Assembly: GCA_023417885.1 (NCBI GenBank)
Contig: JAEZED010000172.1
Location: 1-48,354 of the forward strand
DNA from: Planctomycetota bacterium
Lineage (GTDB): Bacteria > Planctomycetota > Phycisphaerae > Tepidisphaerales > Tepidisphaeraceae
Direction of reading: 5' to 3'
Length of the DNA: 48,354 nucleotides
Made by a program: the position numbers and the translations under genes. The stretch's first letter is position 1, and each line of letters opens with the position of its first letter. A model generated the notes under the pieces. The model searched no databases. It was given only the letters and a program-made list of their open reading frames with translations, and had not been told where the DNA came from. Positions 31,151-39,946 of this stretch are shown here, piece by piece.

Positions 31151-32226
31151 GCCAGCGCCCCCCGCAGGACCGGCGCGCCCGCGAGCAGCCGACCGCGCCG
31201 GTTCGCGATAAGGGCCGCCATGATGCCGATCGCGACGGCGGCGGGGGACTTCTCGCCGAGCGACAGCCCGATCGGCGAGTAGACGCGCTGGCGCTGCTCC
31301 GCCGGAATCGCGTCCCACAGGCGCTGCGTGCGCGCCGACGGCCCGAGTACGCCCAGGTAGTCGAGATCGAGCCTCGCAAGCCGCGGGAGCAGTTCGAGAT
31401 CGTCCTCGATGCTGTGCGTCATGAGCACGGCCGAAGTCCATGGCGTCCAGTCGACGGCGGCGATCACTTCGGGCCACGGAGCCTCCAGCACGCGCTCGGC
31501 ATCCGGAAACCGCGCGGACGTCGCAAGGCGCGAGCGGCGATCAGCGACCGTGACATGCCACGACGCAGTGCGGGCTATCTTCGCCAGCGGCATGGCATCG
31601 TCGCGCGCCCCGAAGATCACCAGCCGCGGGCGCGGCCAGAGGTAGGCGGCGGTGAGCGACGTCCCGTCGTGACGCCAGGTGAGGCTCTCGCGGAGCGAGA
31701 TCGCCTCGACCACGGCCAGACGCTCGGCGTCATCGAGTCGTGCGCCCGTGGGAAAGACGACGCGGCCGTCGGCGACGACGGCGCGGGGGCCACAGCCGAC
31801 AGAACCGGCGCCGGCCTCGTCGAACCGCAGCAGCAGGGCGGCTCGATCCGTCGTCTCCAACGCGTGGAGAACCGCGTCGAGGAAAGCAAGGTGCTCCGGG
31901 CCGGAACGCTCGACGAGGATCTCGAGCCGTCCGCCGCAGCCGAGGGTTGGCTGATTCGGCGCCTCCGCGGCAGTGTCGAAGCTCAGCAGCACGCTGCGGC
32001 GCTCGCGCAGCAGCTTGCGGCCGGCCCGGCCGATGTATCCCTCGAGGCATCCGCCGCTCACTGCGCCGACGAGTTGCAGGGCCTCGGTCATGAGCATCAT
32101 CGAGCCGGACTCGCGATAGCTGTGCCCCTCGCGCGCCGCCAGCGTCGCGACGACGGCGGGGGAGCCGGCGCGCAGCGACCGCGCCAGCACATCGCGCAGG
32201 GTCACGATCTCGTCGAAGGTCATCAT
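31147..32226 (-). CDS. XdhC/CoxI family molybdenum-cofactor insertion protein
   Basis: A 359-residue XdhC-type protein. The N-terminal part has VVATLAAREGHSYRESGSMM and the SGGCLEGYIGR cysteine motif (Cys about 45) typical of XdhC. The C-terminal Rossmann half contains RLVIFGARDDAMPLAKIA, VTVADRRSRLA and LDYLGVLGPSARTQRL. XdhC proteins bind the cofactor, help sulfurate it and insert it into hydroxylases. It starts 50 bases after the Moco subunit and overlaps the MocA-like gene. Confidence 0.9.
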   Translation of the reverse strand: MMTFDEIVTLRDVLARSLRAGSPAVVATLAAREGHSYRESGSMMLMTEALQLVGAVSGGCLEGYIGRAGRKLLRERRSVLLSFDTAAEAPNQPTLGCGGRLEILVERSGPEHLAFLDAVLHALETTDRAALLLRFDEAGAGSVGCGPRAVVADGRVVFPTGARLDDAERLAVVEAISLRESLTWRHDGTSLTAAYLWPRPRLVIFGARDDAMPLAKIARTASWHVTVADRRSRLATSARFPDAERVLEAPWPEVIAAVDWTPWTSAVLMTHSIEDDLELLPRLARLDLDYLGVLGPSARTQRLWDAIPAEQRQRVYSPIGLSLGEKSPAAVAIGIMAALIANRRGRLLAGAPVLRGALA

Positions 32227-32276
32227 CGCTTCGTGGGCCGCGGATTCGCTATTTCCGAGTTCGGCTCCGGCGCAGG

Positions 32277-34346
32277 CTACTTCCGTTCCAGCTTCATCGG
32301 CAGTGAGCGCAGGCGCTGGCCGCAGGCCATGTAGACGGCGTTGGCGATGGCGGGGGCTAGCGCTATCAGCGGCGTCTCACCCGCACCGACGCTGGGCAGG
32401 TCGGGCCGATCGACGAGGTGGATGTCGATCTGCTCCGGCAGATCGCTGAAGCGCGGCACCTCGTAGTCGAGCAGCGACGCGTTGAGGATCTTCCCGCCCT
32501 CGAAGCGCATCGCCTCGCGGAAGCAGGGGCCCAGACCCTGGATGATCGCTCCCTCCACCTGCTTGTGGCAGTTGGCAGGATCCTGCACCTTGCCGCACTC
32601 GTACGCCTCGCAGACGCGGCGCACCGAGATGGTTCCCGCCGCTTCGTCCACGGCCACCTCGGCGCAGGCGGCGACGTAGGACGCCTTCTCGAAACCGCAT
32701 GCAAGGCCGATCCCGACACCCGGCTCCCGCTCGGCGAGGCGGCGCTCGTTCCACCCGAACTCCGCCGCCGCCTTCTCCAGGACCGCACGCAGGCGATCGT
32801 CGTCGAGATGGGCCAGGCGGAACTCCAGCGGGTCCTTCCCTGCCGCCGCGGCCAGCTCGTCCATGAAGCACTCGCGCGCGAAGTTGTTGGCCGTGGAGCC
32901 CAGCGCGCGGTACGACCCCTCGCGCAGCGGCCCGGCGGCCCGGACGGCCTCGTCCAGCTTCGGCTCGACGCGGTAGGGGGATCGCACGCCCGATCCGCCG
33001 GCGTTGATGTTCACGAAGTACCAGCTCGCAAGCGCCCCCGCGTCGTCGAGCGTCGCGTGCATCTTCATCACGGTCGCGGGGCGGAAGTAGGCCCAGGTGA
33101 ACTCCTCCTCCCGCGTCCAGCGCACGGCCACAGGCTTGTTCAGGGCGCGGGCAATCCGCGCCGCCTCCACGCCGGCCTCGCCGCTCCCCTTGCCGCCGAA
33201 CCCGCCGCCGAAGTCGGGCGTCATCACGTGCACGTCCTCCTCCGGGGTCCTGGTGGCCTGGGAGACGGCGCGGCGCACGCCGTGCGGATACTGGCTGCCC
33301 GTCCAGACCAGCAGCTTCCCGTCCTCCGCGACCTCTGCCACGCCGGCGCGCGGCTCCATCGGCACGTGCTGGATGTAGGCGGCGGTGTAGGTCGCCTCGA
33401 GCGCGTGGGCGGCCGAGCCGACGCGGCTGTCGTCGCGCTGCGGCACGTCGCGCGCCGTGCGCTCGAGGTGGTCGAACAGCGCCGTGTCGCTCACGTGATC
33501 GTCCGTCTCGTTCCACCGCGCCGACTCCGCGATCGCCGCGATCGCCTTCTTCGCCTGGTAGGTGCTGGGCGCGGCGACGGCGACGAAATCACCGTCGTGG
33601 ACGACCTCCACCCTCTCCAATCCCCGCGCCGGCTCCAGGTCGATCGACTCCAGCCTCGCCCCGTAGGAGGGCGGGCGAAGCACCTTCGCGTAGAGCATCC
33701 CGGGACGGATGATGTCGGAGGGGAACTCGTGGGCGCCGGTCACGATCTGACGCGCGTTGGGCCGGCCGAGGCTGGCGCCCATCACTTTCCAGTCCTCGAC
33801 GCGTCGGAGCTCGACGTCGCGCGGGACCGCCTGGCGCAGCGCCTCGCCGTCGCGGGCGAGGTCGGCATAGGTGAGCGAGTCGTCCGACTTGTCGGCGCGC
33901 AGCTGATCGAGCAGGCCGAAAGCGGCAGCGCACGCGGCGCGGACGGACGGGACGGTGCGCGGCGTGGTCTGGCTGCCCCATGTTCCGCCATCGTCGGGGC
34001 AGAGGCTGGTGTCGCCCATAATGAGGCGGATCTGTTCAGGCGGCAGGCGCAGCTCCTCGGCGGCGGCGGCGGTGAGCTGGGCGCGGGCGCCCTGTCCCAT
34101 CTCCACCTTTCCGGTCATGACGGTGACGGTTCCGTCTTCGCCGATGTGGATGCGCGTGTCGATCGTCGCGGGGGCGGCGCTGCGCTGGCCGCGGCGCTGC
34201 TCCGCGAGCGCGGGGACGCTGGCGACGAGCACGAGGCCCGCACCGAGGGACTGGATGAAGCCGCGGCGGGAGATGCCAGGTCCTTGCGCGACCGGGCGAT
34301 CGAGGGCGGCACGATCCATGTCGAAGGGAGATTGCTCAAGGATCAT
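32277..34346 (-). CDS. Molybdenum hydroxylase large subunit, Tat-exported (IorB-like)
   Basis: A 689-residue Moco-binding subunit of the isoquinoline 1-oxidoreductase/aldehyde-oxidase branch. SRRGFIQSLGAGLVLVASVP near the N-terminus is a twin-arginine signal, so the complex should act in the periplasm. Then come VTVMTGKVEMGQGARAQL, WGSQTTPRT, DFGGGFGGKGSGEAGVEAAR and, near the end, the VGAGETPLIALAPAIANAV motif holding the active-site Glu. Substrate cannot be told from sequence. The start overlaps the 2Fe-2S gene stop (ATGA). No FAD subunit is present, so electrons probably go to a cytochrome. Confidence 0.88.
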   Translation of the reverse strand: MILEQSPFDMDRAALDRPVAQGPGISRRGFIQSLGAGLVLVASVPALAEQRRGQRSAAPATIDTRIHIGEDGTVTVMTGKVEMGQGARAQLTAAAAEELRLPPEQIRLIMGDTSLCPDDGGTWGSQTTPRTVPSVRAACAAAFGLLDQLRADKSDDSLTYADLARDGEALRQAVPRDVELRRVEDWKVMGASLGRPNARQIVTGAHEFPSDIIRPGMLYAKVLRPPSYGARLESIDLEPARGLERVEVVHDGDFVAVAAPSTYQAKKAIAAIAESARWNETDDHVSDTALFDHLERTARDVPQRDDSRVGSAAHALEATYTAAYIQHVPMEPRAGVAEVAEDGKLLVWTGSQYPHGVRRAVSQATRTPEEDVHVMTPDFGGGFGGKGSGEAGVEAARIARALNKPVAVRWTREEEFTWAYFRPATVMKMHATLDDAGALASWYFVNINAGGSGVRSPYRVEPKLDEAVRAAGPLREGSYRALGSTANNFARECFMDELAAAAGKDPLEFRLAHLDDDRLRAVLEKAAAEFGWNERRLAEREPGVGIGLACGFEKASYVAACAEVAVDEAAGTISVRRVCEAYECGKVQDPANCHKQVEGAIIQGLGPCFREAMRFEGGKILNASLLDYEVPRFSDLPEQIDIHLVDRPDLPSVGAGETPLIALAPAIANAVYMACGQRLRSLPMKLERK

Positions 34347-34828
34347 CGTGAGACCTCCTGCTGGACGGTGTCGGCGGCGCGACGGACGGCGCGGAGCATG
34401 CCGGGATAGCCGCCGCAGCGGCAGAGGTTGTCGTCCATGGCAGTTGCGATCTCCTCGTCCGACGGATGCGGATTGCGCGCGAGCAACGCCACGGCGTTCA
34501 TGATCATGCCCGAGGTGCAATAGCCGCACTGCAGGGCTCCCTCGGCGAGGAACGCCTCCTGCACGCGGTGGAGCGTGTCGCCGTCCGAGAGGCCCTCGAT
34601 CGTCGAGATGCGCTTGCCGCGCGCCTCCTCGATGTTCATGCCGCAACTGTGGACACGCTCCCCGTCGACCATGACGGTGCAGGCGCCGCACGCCCCCTCG
34701 CCGCAGCCGTACTTCGTCGCCGTAAGCTTCAGATCCTCGCGGAGCACTTCCAGAAGTGACCGGTCGGGCTCGGTCTCGACCGACGCCGGCCGGTCGTTGA
34801 CGATGCAGTCGATCTTCTCTCGGGCCAT
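34343..34828 (-). CDS. 2Fe-2S subunit of the molybdenum hydroxylase (IorA-like)
   Basis: A 161-residue iron-sulfur subunit. The plant-ferredoxin cluster ligands lie in YGCGEGACGACTVMVDGE (three Cys, the fourth shortly after in HSCG); the second, helical cluster in LQCGYCTSGMIMNAVALL and NLCRCGGYPG. Both clusters are complete. No signal peptide is present, so it would be exported with the Tat-signal partner. ATG 34828 begins MAREKIDCIV; the longer frame is not protein-like. It heads the five-gene hydroxylase run. Confidence 0.92.
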   Translation of the reverse strand: MAREKIDCIVNDRPASVETEPDRSLLEVLREDLKLTATKYGCGEGACGACTVMVDGERVHSCGMNIEEARGKRISTIEGLSDGDTLHRVQEAFLAEGALQCGYCTSGMIMNAVALLARNPHPSDEEIATAMDDNLCRCGGYPGMLRAVRRAADTVQQEVSR

Positions 34829-34940
34829 GCGCGGGGCCTCCCTTCGGGTAGACGGGAAGCGGCCCCGCAGAACGAGCCGGCCGGGCCGCCGCAGGGGGGA
34901 GTCTACCAGAGCGACGCCGCCGCCCAAGGGAAATCGCAGC

Positions 34941-35405
34941 TCAGGCGTTGCGCACCGACAGGGGCCGGATGGCGGGCCGGCCGATCAGCTCCGTCTTGCG
35001 AACGAGCGCATCGGCCATCTGGCGGACTGTCGTTTCGCTGAGATAGCTCACGATCCGCTGACGGATCGGCTTGAAAGAATCGTGCTGCGGGCAGGGCTGC
35101 CGGTCGTCGCAGCGCGCCAGGCCCACCACGCATTGCCGATAAGCCTGCGGCCCGTCGATGACCTCGACGATGTCCATCAGCCTGATCTTCTCAGGCGGCC
35201 GGGCGAGGCCGAACCCGCCGTTGCGGCCCTTGGAGCTCTTGAGCAGGCCGGCACGGACCAGGTCGCCGAGGATCTTGCTCACGAAGTAGGCGGACAAATC
35301 GCTTCCTTCGCAGATCTGCCCGACGCGCGCAAAGCCCTCGGGCGCGAGAATCGTGAGCCGGCAGACGGCGTGGATGCCATAGGCGCAGGTGGTGGAGTAG
35401 ATCAT
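34941..35405 (-). CDS. Rrf2-family regulator with cysteine triad
   Basis: A 154-residue Rrf2 winged-helix protein: MIYSTTCAYGIHAVCRLTIL, the DNA-binding stretch QICEGSDLSAYFVSKILGDL, GLLKSSKGRNGGFGLARPP, and CVVGLARCDDRQPCPQH with three cysteines that can hold an iron-sulfur cluster as in IscR or NsrR. It lies 112 bases upstream of the 2Fe-2S subunit on the same strand, so it may sense redox or cluster status and control the hydroxylase operon. Confidence 0.9.
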   Translation of the reverse strand: MIYSTTCAYGIHAVCRLTILAPEGFARVGQICEGSDLSAYFVSKILGDLVRAGLLKSSKGRNGGFGLARPPEKIRLMDIVEVIDGPQAYRQCVVGLARCDDRQPCPQHDSFKPIRQRIVSYLSETTVRQMADALVRKTELIGRPAIRPLSVRNA

Positions 35406-35428
35406 GCGAGCCGGCTGGAAAGCGGATC

Positions 35429-35439
35429 TTAGCGACTAA
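35429..35439. promoter_or_regulatory. Short palindrome upstream of the Rrf2 gene
   Basis: TTAG-CGA-CTAA, 24 bases before the Rrf2 start, within an AT-richer patch. It is a weak candidate for an autoregulatory site. Confidence 0.25.
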
Positions 35440-35581
35440 ATCGGATCATGCACTCTTCTGTAGCGTCACGACGGAAACACCCTTCCGCAGGAACCGGTGC
35501 GGGCTTAGCCTCTTCTGCGGGCCCGGCACCCGTCTCGGCCGCACGCCGGGCACGCCTTGACAACCAACGCAGGAGACACAC

Positions 35582-35977
35582 ATGTTCCAAGGGAAGCTGA
35601 GCACCATCGTCCGATCCCCCCTCGTCGCCCTGTGCATGCTCTGCCTCGCGACGGCCCTTGCCGGCTGCGAGAGCATGGGCGGGGGCGCCACCTCCGACGC
35701 GCAGGATAGCGGCCTCGTCGGCACGTGGACGGGCGACGAAGACGCCACCGACACGCCGCTCCAGTTCGCCAGCGTCACCTTCGCCGGCGACGGCACCTAC
35801 ACCGCCGGCATGCGCTACGAGGGCCAGCTGCGCACCGACTCAGGCAAATGGCGCACCGACACCGGCCGGCTGATGCTCGATGAGGATCGCAACTACATCT
35901 ACGCCGTCCAGGGCGACTCCGTCGTCTTCACCGACCCGCGGCTCAACGTATCAGTCACCCTCCAACGCCTTCGCTGA
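35582..35977 (+). CDS. Small lipoprotein
   Basis: A 131-residue lipoprotein with signal VALCMLCLATALAGC (lipobox LAGC, Cys about 29). The mature part is a short beta-rich domain: LVGTWTGDEDATDTP, VTFAGDGTYTAGMRYEG, SGKWRTDTGRLML and a closing DPRLNVSVTLQRL. The Gly-Thr-Trp opening and alternation suggest a lipocalin-like sheet, but I know no function. CAGGAG lies eight bases before ATG 35582. It is divergent from the Rrf2 gene and ends before a strong terminator. Confidence 0.75.
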   Translation: MFQGKLSTIVRSPLVALCMLCLATALAGCESMGGGATSDAQDSGLVGTWTGDEDATDTPLQFASVTFAGDGTYTAGMRYEGQLRTDSGKWRTDTGRLMLDEDRNYIYAVQGDSVVFTDPRLNVSVTLQRLR

Positions 35978-36048
35978 AGCGCCGCCTCGGCGGGAAAGAT
36001 CCGCAGCCCGGCCGCCCTCCCGCGTACGACGTTCCTCCACCAACGCAA

Positions 36049-36077
36049 TGCCCCGGCACGCGCCACGTGCCGGGGCA
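36049..36077. terminator. Bidirectional terminator hairpin
   Basis: TGCCCCGGCACG pairs perfectly with CGTGCCGGGGCA (12 bp) around a five-base loop. It lies between the convergent lipoprotein gene and the sugar-binding protein gene and would end both. Confidence 0.7.
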
Positions 36078-36103
36078 GTTCGGTTAGACCAGCCTGCGAT
36101 CTG

Positions 36104-37063
36104 CTACACCGGCGCGCCGCCGGATTCGACGTTGTCCTTCGTGTAGAACACGCTCTCCAGAACGATTTCCTTCTCGACCTCCTCCCCCTGGAGGATCTTC
36201 ACCGCCGTTTCCACCGCCAGCGCCCCGCCGGTCGGATACTCGAAGCTGGCGTCGAGGACGCCCTGTCTCACGTAGGCCACCCCTTCGCTCGGCAGGGCGT
36301 CGATGCCGACGAACTTCATCTCCTGCGCGCGTCCTGCCTGCTGAGCCGCGAGAAACGCACCGTAGGCCCCAGGGTCGTTGTGGGCGTAGACGAGGTCAAT
36401 GTCGGCAAAGCGCGACAGCGCCGACTCCATTTCCGATTTCGCCTGCGACTGATCCCAACGCATGTCCACATCGAAGATCACGTTGATGTTCGTCCCCGCG
36501 ATCGCCTCGCGAAAGCCACGGTTCCTCTGGATGGCGGGATCTGTGCTCATCATCCCCTTCAGCTCCACGACGTTCCCCTCCCCGCCGAGTTGCTCGACGA
36601 TCCACTTCCCCGCCGCCAGGCCGATGCGGTAGTTGTCGGCGCCGATGAAGCTCGTGTAGCGCGTCCCCTCGGGCAGGCGCCGGTCGATGACGACCACGGG
36701 GATTCCCGCGTCCATCGCCGCCTCCACCGGCTCCTTCAGGGGCGCGGGCTCATTGGGGCTGATGAGGATCAGATCCACGCCCTGGCTGATGAACTCCTCC
36801 ACGTGCGTCCGCTGCTTCAGCGAATCCTTCTGTGCGTCCTTAAAGATGATCTGGATGTTCGGATGCTCCTTCGCGGCTTCGGCGATGTCGGCGTTCATCT
36901 GCGCCCGGTACGGCTCGGCAAGGTTTGCCTGGCTCATCCCGATGGTGAAGGTCTTGCCCCCATTGCCATTCGCGCCCGCGGCATCGGCGGCGTCGTCCCC
37001 GCCGTCGCAGCCGAAAGCAAGCAGTGGAAGCACCAGGCAGCCGAGGAGAAGTCGCTTGAGCAT
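36104..37063 (-). CDS. Sugar-binding lipoprotein, RbsB-like
   Basis: A 319-residue periplasmic binding protein. The signal ends at LAFGC (Cys about 19), followed by an Asp/Gly/Ala linker. Body: FTIGMSQANLAEPYRAQMNAD, QRTHVEEFISQGVDLILISP, AGIPVVVIDRRLP, GEGNVVELKGMMSTDPAIQR, DLVYAHNDPGAYGAFLAAQ and FVGIDALPSEGVAYV. It differs clearly from the YtfQ-like protein, so the two importers probably take different sugars. It is last in its operon, behind the ATPase and permease. Confidence 0.88.
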   Translation of the reverse strand: MLKRLLLGCLVLPLLAFGCDGGDDAADAAGANGNGGKTFTIGMSQANLAEPYRAQMNADIAEAAKEHPNIQIIFKDAQKDSLKQRTHVEEFISQGVDLILISPNEPAPLKEPVEAAMDAGIPVVVIDRRLPEGTRYTSFIGADNYRIGLAAGKWIVEQLGGEGNVVELKGMMSTDPAIQRNRGFREAIAGTNINVIFDVDMRWDQSQAKSEMESALSRFADIDLVYAHNDPGAYGAFLAAQQAGRAQEMKFVGIDALPSEGVAYVRQGVLDASFEYPTGGALAVETAVKILQGEEVEKEIVLESVFYTKDNVESGGAPV

Positions 37064-37141
37064 GGCCACATCATGCCGCGCCGCCGCGCCGACCTCAACT
37101 GAGGCGCGGCGGGCGAGCATCGCCCCGGCCGCGTCCTCCGC

Positions 37142-38239
37142 TCATCCGACCCGCCGCCGCTGCGCCAGCACCGCCACCACGATGATGAGGCCCGTCAGCA
37201 TCAGGCGCCCCGACTCCGGCACCGCGTTCAGGCTCAGGATCTTCTCCAGGTAGCCGATGGTCAGCGTCCCCAGGATCGTCAGGCCGATCCCGCCGCGCCC
37301 GCCCATCAGGTTCGTCCCGCCGATCACCACGATCGCGATCGCCGTCAGCTCGTAGCCGACCGCGACGTTCGGGTCTCCCTGCTTCTCCTGGGCCGCCTGG
37401 CAGATCCCCGCCACGGCGGCCAGCGTGCCGCTGGCGACGTATGCCCAGAGCTTCACCCGGTTCACCGGCACGCCGGAGAGCGCCGCCGCCTTTTCGTTCC
37501 CCCCGACGGCGTAGAGATGTCTGCCCCAGCGGTGCCGCGCCAGCAGCACCCAGCTCAGCAGCGCCACGGCCGCGAAAACGATCGTGACGACGGAAAGGTT
37601 GCCTCCGAGAATGCGCGAGTCGATGAGCCGGAACATCGGGGGCGTGGCATCGACGAACTGCCCGTCGCGCATGAAGTAGGGCGTGATCTTCGCCCCGCCC
37701 GACAACCACTTGGCGGCGCCGCGGGCGACCACCATCATCGCCAGCGTCGCGATGAACGGTTGAACGCGACCCCAGGCGGTCGTTGCCCCGCTGAGGGCGC
37801 CGGTGAGGGCGCCGAGCATCAGCACGGCGGGAACGGCAAGCCACCCGGACCACCCCATTTCGATTGCCAGCTTCGAGAAGGCGACGGCAACCAGCGCCAT
37901 GACGCTGCCGACGGCAAGGTCGATCCCGCCCGAGATGATGACCAGCGTCAGCCCGCACGCCAGGATCCCGTAAACGCTCACCTGCCGAAGCGCGTCGCGA
38001 TGTGTGCCCGCCTTGAAGAAGGCACCATCGGCATTAAATAGGCACCCGATGATCAGGATGAGCACCAGCGCCGCCAGCGCACGACCGGCAGGGCTGGAAA
38101 CTCCCCGCACCCACCGCGGCGTCTCCGGTCGCGGCAGCGTGGGTGCGGGATGACCCGAGTAAGGCAGCACATTGACCGGCGCGCGCGGCGCCTCGCCGGC
38201 CGGCGTTGCGGGATCGGGCTGCGTGTCGGTGGTCTGCAC
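37142..38239 (-). CDS. Sugar ABC transporter permease, RbsC-like
   Basis: A 365-residue permease with a long cytoplasmic N-terminal tail (about 50 residues, proline-rich) and about ten membrane segments. Signatures: GLTLVIISGGIDLAVGSVMA, VQPFIATLAMMVVARGAAKW, HLYAVGGNEKAAALSGVPVN and AIAIVVIGGTNLMGGRGGIG. A single permease gene implies a homodimer, as in ribose importers. It lies 54 bases after the ATPase stop and 78 before the binding protein start. Confidence 0.88.
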   Translation of the reverse strand: MQTTDTQPDPATPAGEAPRAPVNVLPYSGHPAPTLPRPETPRWVRGVSSPAGRALAALVLILIIGCLFNADGAFFKAGTHRDALRQVSVYGILACGLTLVIISGGIDLAVGSVMALVAVAFSKLAIEMGWSGWLAVPAVLMLGALTGALSGATTAWGRVQPFIATLAMMVVARGAAKWLSGGAKITPYFMRDGQFVDATPPMFRLIDSRILGGNLSVVTIVFAAVALLSWVLLARHRWGRHLYAVGGNEKAAALSGVPVNRVKLWAYVASGTLAAVAGICQAAQEKQGDPNVAVGYELTAIAIVVIGGTNLMGGRGGIGLTILGTLTIGYLEKILSLNAVPESGRLMLTGLIIVVAVLAQRRRVG

Positions 38240-38293
38240 GGTCGGAAACAGGTGAACAGGGCCCGGGGTGGCAGGCTCTCGGGCGATCGATGG

Positions 38294-39895
38294 CTATTCG
38301 CCGCTCGCGACGGGCGGTTCGCGGCTCGAACGTCCCCCCATCGCCGCCGCCATGACGGCTTCCGGGGTCGCCTCCGGGCGATCCATCATCGCCGAAACGT
38401 GTCCGCGGTGCATCACGGCCACGCGATCCGACAGGCCGAGCAGCTCCGGCAGCTCGGTGCTGATCATCAGGATGGCGGTGCCACGTCTCTTCATCTCGTT
38501 GATCAGGCCGTAGATCTCGCGCTTGGCTCCGACGTCCACCCCGCGGGTCGGCTCGTCGAGGAGCAGCACCGCCGGCTCCCGCGCGAGCCACTTTGCCAGC
38601 GCCACCTTCTGCTGGTTGCCGCCGGAGAGGGTGCCGACCTCGGCGTCGAGCGAGGCGGCCCGCAGGTTCAGTCCGGTGGTGTGCCGCCGGGCCGCTTCGC
38701 GCTCCAGGCCCGGCCTTCGCCATCCCCACGGGCTCAGCCGGGGAAGATCGGCCAGCGTCGCGTTGGCGCAAACGCTCATTGACAGGACGAGGCCGGTGGA
38801 CTTGCGGTCGTTCGTCAGGAGCGCGATGCCCGCGGCCATCGCACGCCGGACGGAGCGCACATCGACGCGTTCGCCGTCAACCGTCACGCGGCCGCGCGAC
38901 CGGCTTCCGAGTGCTCCAAAGAGCGCCAAGAGCAGTTCGCTGCTTCCGGATCCCTGCAACCCGGCGAGTCCAAGCACCTCGCCTGCCCGCACCTCCAGCG
39001 ACACATCCTCCACGGGCGGGTTGCGCGACCCGGCGCCGGGGCCAACGGTGAGACCATCCACGCGCAACCGGATTGCGCCGGTCGGCGCCGGCTCGTACGG
39101 GATCTGCCGGCTCATCTCGCGGCCGACCATGAGCCGAACCAGTTCCGCCCGCGACATCGCGCCGGCGGGCGCGCTGCCGACGACCTGGCCGTCGCGCAGC
39201 ACGGTGATCCGGTCGGCCACGCGATCGATCTCGTCCATCTTGTGGGAGATGTAGACGATGCCGCACCCGTCCCGCTTCAGGCGCGCGATGAGGTCGAAGA
39301 CGCGCTCCACGTCGTTCGCCGGCAGCGCGCTGGTCGGCTCGTCCATCACCAGCACGCGGGCCTCGAACGCCAGCGCCTTGGCGATCTCGACCAGCTGCTG
39401 CCGTGCCAGCGGAAGCTCCCCGGCACAGGTCGCCGGGTCCACTCCCCCCAGCCCCACGCGCTCCAGGAGCTGGCGCGCACGACGATGACGAACGCGCTCG
39501 GAGATGAACCCGAGGCGTGCGAGCATGCCCGACCGTTCTCTCGCCTCCGGCTCGGCGAGCATCAGGTTGTCCGCGACGCTCATGTCCGGCACCAGGGAAA
39601 GCTCCTGGTGGATGACGGCAACCCCGAGCTGCGCCGCATGCAGCGGCGACCGCGGGGCAGCGGGCCGGCCCGCGAGTTCGATCTCCCCCTCGAAGCTCGT
39701 CAGCACGCCGCCGAGGATGTTGATGAGCGTGCTCTTGCCGGCCCCGTTCTCCCCGGCGAGCACGTGGCACTCCCCCGGAAGAACGTCGAAATCCACCGTG
39801 CGCAGCACGAGATTGGGGCCGAAGCGCTTGGAGATCCGGCGCATCCGGGCGAGGGGCGGCGGCGCGGGAGATTCGAGGCTCGACGTCGCCTGCAT
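38294..39895 (-). CDS. Sugar ABC transporter ATPase with two nucleotide-binding domains, RbsA-like
   Basis: A 533-residue double ATPase. First domain: Walker A GENGAGKST (about 53-61), signature region CAGELPLARQQLVEIAKAL and Walker B VLVMDEPTSALP. Second domain: degenerate Walker A GLQGSGSSE, signature LSGGNQQKVALAKWLA and Walker B VLLLDEPTRGVDVGAKREIY. The domain order and degeneracy fit RbsA/MglA-type importers. It is the first gene of the second sugar operon and starts 51 bases after the PE-Pol stop on the same strand. Confidence 0.92.
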   Translation of the reverse strand: MQATSSLESPAPPPLARMRRISKRFGPNLVLRTVDFDVLPGECHVLAGENGAGKSTLINILGGVLTSFEGEIELAGRPAAPRSPLHAAQLGVAVIHQELSLVPDMSVADNLMLAEPEARERSGMLARLGFISERVRHRRARQLLERVGLGGVDPATCAGELPLARQQLVEIAKALAFEARVLVMDEPTSALPANDVERVFDLIARLKRDGCGIVYISHKMDEIDRVADRITVLRDGQVVGSAPAGAMSRAELVRLMVGREMSRQIPYEPAPTGAIRLRVDGLTVGPGAGSRNPPVEDVSLEVRAGEVLGLAGLQGSGSSELLLALFGALGSRSRGRVTVDGERVDVRSVRRAMAAGIALLTNDRKSTGLVLSMSVCANATLADLPRLSPWGWRRPGLEREAARRHTTGLNLRAASLDAEVGTLSGGNQQKVALAKWLAREPAVLLLDEPTRGVDVGAKREIYGLINEMKRRGTAILMISTELPELLGLSDRVAVMHRGHVSAMMDRPEATPEAVMAAAMGGRSSREPPVASGE

Positions 39896-39946
39896 CTGCG
39901 CCGCAGAACGTACCGGCGCTCCCCGGGCAATGCCAGCGACGTGCCA

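Noticed and set aside
25932..31211. A 1,759-codon plus-strand open frame
   Set aside because: It runs antisense to five well-identified genes (transporter, FGE, MocA-like). High GC removes stops; the peptide has no domain-like pattern.
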